NCBI GenBank assembly: GCA_022414725.1
Contig: CM039462.1
Span: 12,689,610 to 12,753,609, forward strand
Source of the DNA: Microglena sp. YARC
Taxonomy: Eukaryota; Chlorophyta; Chlorophyceae; Chlamydomonadales; Chlamydomonadaceae
Direction of reading: 5' to 3'
Length of the DNA: 64,000 nucleotides
Positions 60,576-64,000 of the stretch are shown here, piece by piece. A program made the position numbers and the translations under genes. The notes below the pieces were generated by a model that searched no databases, was not told the DNA's origin, and saw only the letters and a list, made by a program, of their open reading frames with translations. Position 1 is the first letter of the stretch. Every line of letters starts with the position of its first letter.

Positions 60576-61457
60576 CTAAAGCATCTGGAAGACGAGGGAC
60601 ATGGAGCGAAGCTCAATTGCAAGCTCGTCGAGCGTAGCTCGCTTGGTGGCGAGGTACGCCTCACGCTGTGAGGGAGTCTGTTTCATGCACGCGAGGTGCG
60701 CGCACGTGCCCAGGGTGAAGGGGGGGTCACCAGGGGTGCAAATGGTAACCTGACGGCGGCTGCAAGGGTTGCCTTTAGTGGTGACAGCAGTGCAGCCCAG
60801 GGTGGGGGAATACCCCACTATGGTAAATGCACCTATATTGGCACCAACCTGCAGCTCGTTCTTCAGCGGGGCCCCGCGTCCAACCCGACTGGAGGCCAAG
60901 GAGGAGGAGGGGGAGCCCGTGGAGAACGCGCCAGCAGACGTGGCGGTACCACTAAAGAGGGCAGGAGCAGGAACAGTAGTAGAATCAGTAGAATCAGTAG
61001 AAGCAGTAGCAGCCGGAGCCCCAGAGGGTGACACCGTGGCGCGGGGGCGCTTACCGCTACCGCCGGACCCAGTGCCAACGTCCTCGGTGATTTCGTCATC
61101 CTCTGGGAGGGCGACAGCAATGGCATCGATTAAGTATAAGCAGCAGGGTGAAGTAGAAGCAGCAGCATCTTGGGCAGCCGCAGTAGCGACTGCAACTGGT
61201 AGCAACATGGCCTGGAGAGGCCCCTTCTCCCCTTTCGGGGAATCTTGGATAAACTTTCTGTGCGCAATCTTCATTGTGCCGACAGAGTCGGCGAGGCACT
61301 TAGGCACGCTGGTCAAGGAAATGATAACGTTGCAAATGCCCTTCAAATGAGGGACGGTGACGTTTTGGGATATCTTCTTTCGGTCCTTCTTCTGGACGAC
61401 GTCGAAGATATTTGTTGTATCGACGAACGCATTGATCTGGGCAGACATGGTAGACAT
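60576..61457 (-). CDS. Ser/Thr/Ala-rich protein with C-terminal Cys/His motif
   Basis: 293 residues from ATG 61,457 (a second ATG is three codons on). N-terminal 80 residues look globular (INAFVDTTNIFDVVQKKDRK; GICNVIISLTSVPKCLADSV); the middle is low-complexity; the C-terminus CTAVTTKGNPCSRR followed by CTPG and CAHLAC resembles small zinc-binding motifs of viral proteins. TTTATAAG lies about 45 bases upstream, a possible TATA box. A proline/serine linker suggests a two-domain DNA-associated protein; function unknown. Intact. Confidence 0.6.
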   Translation of the reverse strand: MSTMSAQINAFVDTTNIFDVVQKKDRKKISQNVTVPHLKGICNVIISLTSVPKCLADSVGTMKIAHRKFIQDSPKGEKGPLQAMLLPVAVATAAAQDAAASTSPCCLYLIDAIAVALPEDDEITEDVGTGSGGSGKRPRATVSPSGAPAATASTDSTDSTTVPAPALFSGTATSAGAFSTGSPSSSLASSRVGRGAPLKNELQVGANIGAFTIVGYSPTLGCTAVTTKGNPCSRRQVTICTPGDPPFTLGTCAHLACMKQTPSQREAYLATKRATLDELAIELRSMSLVFQML

Positions 61458-61690
61458 GACAAAAGATTTGGGGAAACGAGGGGGAGAGAGGAGATATTTG
61501 GGTTTATAAGTTGTTGTTGTTGTTGTTGTTGTTGTGTTTTCAAAATGCGTCAATTTTTTTTTATCATGGAACTTGTTGCAACCCTTTAATAATTGAAAGG
61601 GTCACGGCGACTTCTCGTCCACTTGTCATCGAATGAAGTGTAAACAACCATTCATTCTTCAGTGACAGAAACGAATCAATTTAATTTTCC

Positions 61691-62997
61691 ATGAGTTCCT
61701 TTGACGAAATCAATGGAGATGTATTGGAGATCATTCTATCCAATGCGATTTCGAACGAATGCCACCTCAAACAAGTGGTTCTCGTTTGCAAACAGTGGAG
61801 ATGCGTCGCACTCCGGTGTGTCACAAGGATCCACATAAGACATTATAAAAGTTTGGACTACGTCTCACGCATTTGCAGGCTCCAAGAGTTGAAAATCTGT
61901 ATCAATCGGGGGGAAGACGTACCCTACGAAAAAGGGTCGGAGATCGAAGACGTGCTCAACATATCACCTCTGTCCGGACTCACTTCGTTGGTTCACCTGG
62001 ACATATCGTACACCTACGTGACCGACCTATCACCTCTGTCCGGCCTCGCTTCGTTGGTTCACCTGAACATGTCGTCGTCCACACGTCTGGACGACATATC
62101 ACCACTGTCCGGACTCACTGCGTTGCTTCACCTCGACATTTCGTACACCTACGTGACCGACATATCACCGCTGTCCGGCCTCACTTCATTGGTTCACCTG
62201 AACATATCGTCCACACGTGTGGACGACATATCACCACTGTCCTGCCTCACTTCATTGATTCACCTGAACATGGAGTACACCCACATGGTGGACGACATAT
62301 CACAGCTGTCCGGCCTCACTTCGTTGGTTCACCTGAACATGTCGTCCACACGTGTGGACGCCATATCACTACTGTCCGGCCTCACTTCGTGGTTCATCTG
62401 GATATATCGTACAACGACGTGGACGACGTATCACCACTGTCCTGCCTCACTTCATTGATTCACCTGAACATGGAGTACACCCACATGGTGGACGATATAT
62501 CACCGCTGTCCGGACTCACTTCGTTGGTTCACCTGAACATGTCGTCCACACGTGTGGACGACATATCACCACTGTCCTGCCTCACTTCGTTGGTTCACCT
62601 GAACATATCGTACAACGACGTGGGCGGCATATCACCGCTGTCCGGCCTCACTTCATTGATTCACCTGAACATGGAGTACACAAACATGGTGGACGGCATA
62701 TCACAGCTGTCCGGACTCACTTCGTTGGTTCACCTGGACATATCGTACACCTACGTGACCGACCTATCACCTCTGTCCGGCCTCGCTTCGTTGGTTCACC
62801 TGAACATGTCGTCGTCCAAACATGTGGACGACATATCACCACTGTCCGGACTCACTGCGTTGCTTCACCTCGACATTTCGAACACACTTGTGGACGACAT
62901 ATCACCGCTGTCCGGCCTCACTTCGTTATGCGTCTGCACGCAAGGAGGATGCGGTGGCACGCAAGGAGGATGCGGTTTCGTGAACCTCCTTAAATGA
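61691..62997 (+). pseudogene. F-box and leucine-rich-repeat protein, one frameshift
   Basis: ATG 61,691. Residues 1-45 are F-box-like (INGDVLEIILSNAI; LVCKQWRCVALRC). About 17 LRRs of 22 residues follow, consensus ISPLSGLTSLVHLNISSTRV. At about 62,388 one T of CGTTGGTT is missing, shifting the frame; the next frame continues the LRRs to 62,997, ending with a Cys/Gly tail from a GCAAGGAGGATGCGG repeat. Near-identical units suggest recent expansion. F-box/LRR proteins select ubiquitin-ligase substrates. Confidence 0.82.
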
Positions 62998-63015
62998 CGC
63001 ATTGCACATCAACAA

Positions 63016-63347
63016 AGACCCGTGTTCTTTTGGGCCACGGTACTGGGGAATAGGCGATCGCTTAAGTGCGGCTGGTCCTTCAATGGACACTCTCGAAAGT
63101 ACCGACAAAAGAACGATACGGAGTCTGCAGGATTAAGTCTTTGGGAGAGAGCGACCTCTCGCGTTTCGCCGAGAAGTTCCTCGAAAACCCCACCACCCCC
63201 TGATACTGATATGGGAACACAGACGGTTGAACGGTTTACCAAAGAGGCTACTCGGAATATCTTCGAGAACCTCTTCAACCCCCCAAAAGCAACGATCTGC
63301 AGTCTGGATGATTATAAGGTGTGTCTCACTTTATTTGAGAACTACTG
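63016..63347 (-). mobile_element. Long family A element with captured gene fragment
   Basis: Right end ...TTATTTGAGAACTACTG before TA (63,348-63,349). The interior contains the family core, then coding-like sequence (VERFTKEATRNIFENLF) and the segment shared with 7898-8023. It appears to be a fuller copy of family A that carries the end of an unidentified gene. Confidence 0.6.
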
Positions 63348-63834
63348 TATACACCTGCTTATTGTGATGGGCCAACGCTACTTTGTAGTGCTTCAGTTCA
63401 AAGACATACTCGCGCCTGCGAGAAACCATGGCATTCTCCACAAGATTGAATGTGCGGCCACTATGTGGTTGAGATCCTGAAGAAGGCAAATATGCAATTA
63501 CTGTCAAGTAGGCCTTGGTTGAATGAGACTCTAGGTGCGCGGTCATCCCTTGGCCAAGGGCAGACCAGTGCACCTTTTCTGCGTTAGTTGCTTCATCATA
63601 TGACACTTCATCTCCGCCCCTGACTCCTGCACCTCCAACAGATACATTGAAGTTTGCATCTATTCTCCGCCTTGCCAGCACGCGTTGATTGTGCAGGGGT
63701 GACAGCTGGATTTCCAGCAACTGGCCTGTCTGATTCGTCACATGAATTGCCCCTGAAATAATAACCCTCCATGGGCACCGCACTGTAGCGAATCCCTCGA
63801 TGCCCCGCAAGTTCTCATACATCTCCTTGCACAT
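63331..63834 (-). CDS. Hypothetical protein whose C-terminus is transposon sequence
   Basis: 167 residues from ATG 63,834; the frame is open to 63,885 and may start in an earlier exon. MYENLRGIEGFATVRCPWRV, then beta-rich LLEIQLSPLHNQRVLARRRI. The last residues (VYTVVLK) and the stop come from the family A end, so the insertion set the present C-terminus. No family recognised. Confidence 0.5.
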   Translation of the reverse strand: MCKEMYENLRGIEGFATVRCPWRVIISGAIHVTNQTGQLLEIQLSPLHNQRVLARRRIDANFNVSVGGAGVRGGDEVSYDEATNAEKVHWSALGQGMTAHLESHSTKAYLTVIAYLPSSGSQPHSGRTFNLVENAMVSRRREYVFELKHYKVALAHHNKQVYTVVLK

Positions 63835-63885
63835 GTACAACAACAACTCCCGCCTGCCTCCCTGAATGATGGATGAAAAAATCAC

Positions 63886-64000
63886 TCACACACTTTCCTG
63901 TATGTAAGGAGGTTTCTTTACTGGACGAACAAGCTCATCATACATTATATTATAACGAGTGTCGAAGCCTCATGCGGAACATTGTCACACGCACAAGCGA
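63886..64000. other. Window edge, no gene seen
   Basis: GGAGGTTTCTTTACTGGACG resembles GGAGGTTTCTTTGCCGGAAG at 8048, hinting at another duplicated segment. Confidence 0.35.

Noticed and set aside
1..64000. Bacterial or plasmid origin because of TnpB/IS630-like genes and a HicB-like gene
   Set aside because: Spliced exons, chromodomain, copia and LINE remnants and RFC1 indicate eukaryotic/viral DNA; no operons or Shine-Dalgarno sites are evident.

Overview
This window is eukaryotic-type DNA that mixes large-DNA-virus genes with eukaryotic transposable elements. About 1-25 kb and 57-64 kb hold compact, intronless, mostly single-exon genes of the kind found in Nucleocytoviricota: a replication factor C large subunit, a T4-Rnl2-type RNA ligase, a dual-specificity phosphatase, a thioredoxin-fold protein, F-box/ankyrin and F-box/LRR proteins, an LRAT-like hydrolase, a caspase-like protease, a fibre protein with fibronectin-type domains, a membrane-anchored coiled-coil protein that looks structural, and Fanzor/TnpB nucleases. 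RFC plus Fanzor plus ankyrin proteins recalls algal viruses such as phaeoviruses, but nothing here proves the genus. I see no rRNA, tRNA, bacterial operon or CRISPR array.

About 25-57 kb is different. It contains satellites, spliced exons with GT/AG borders, a copia-type Gag-protease, a LINE reverse transcriptase fragment, a chromodomain exon and a 10.4-kb terminal-inverted-repeat element carrying a spliced transposase-like gene. The simplest reading is an endogenous giant-virus insertion in a eukaryotic chromosome, decaying and invaded by transposons. A virus genome loaded with host transposons is the alternative. Many virus-like genes are broken by single-base shifts or in-frame TAG codons; some shifts lie in homopolymers and could be sequencing errors.

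Layout: RFC (1-1.7 kb); a Tc1/mariner transposase plus Fanzor unit (2.2-5.5 kb); acidic protein and phosphatase (6-7.7 kb); nested miniature transposons (7.7-8.6 kb); a TA-flanked 3.5-kb block carrying ankyrin, thioredoxin, RNA ligase and others (8.6-12.1 kb); hypothetical gene, LRAT-like gene, Fanzor remnant, fibre gene (12.1-16 kb); F-box/ankyrin, caspase-like and small genes (16-25 kb); duplicated blocks of 31-bp satellite, acidic SUMO-motif genes, roughly 110-bp and 195-bp satellites (25-33.8 kb); the 10.4-kb element with an inverted array of hairpin repeats (33.85-44.25 kb); more satellite, a structured-RNA candidate and copia remnant (44.3-48 kb); a second copy of the satellite/exon block (49-52.6 kb); LINE fragment (53.6-54 kb); a putative spliced zinc-finger/JmjC gene with a satellite-filled intron (54.6-57.9 kb); then a HicB-like gene, a broken TnpB, a Cys/His protein, an F-box/LRR gene and a last hypothetical gene (58-64 kb).

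Three miniature-transposon families thread through both parts: TA-flanked ends beginning CAGTCGGCGGAA, TA-flanked ends beginning CAGTAGTTCTCAAATAA, and 4-bp-duplicating ends beginning AATGGGCGTTCCTGC. Their presence in both the virus-like and the satellite regions argues that the two have shared a genome for some time.
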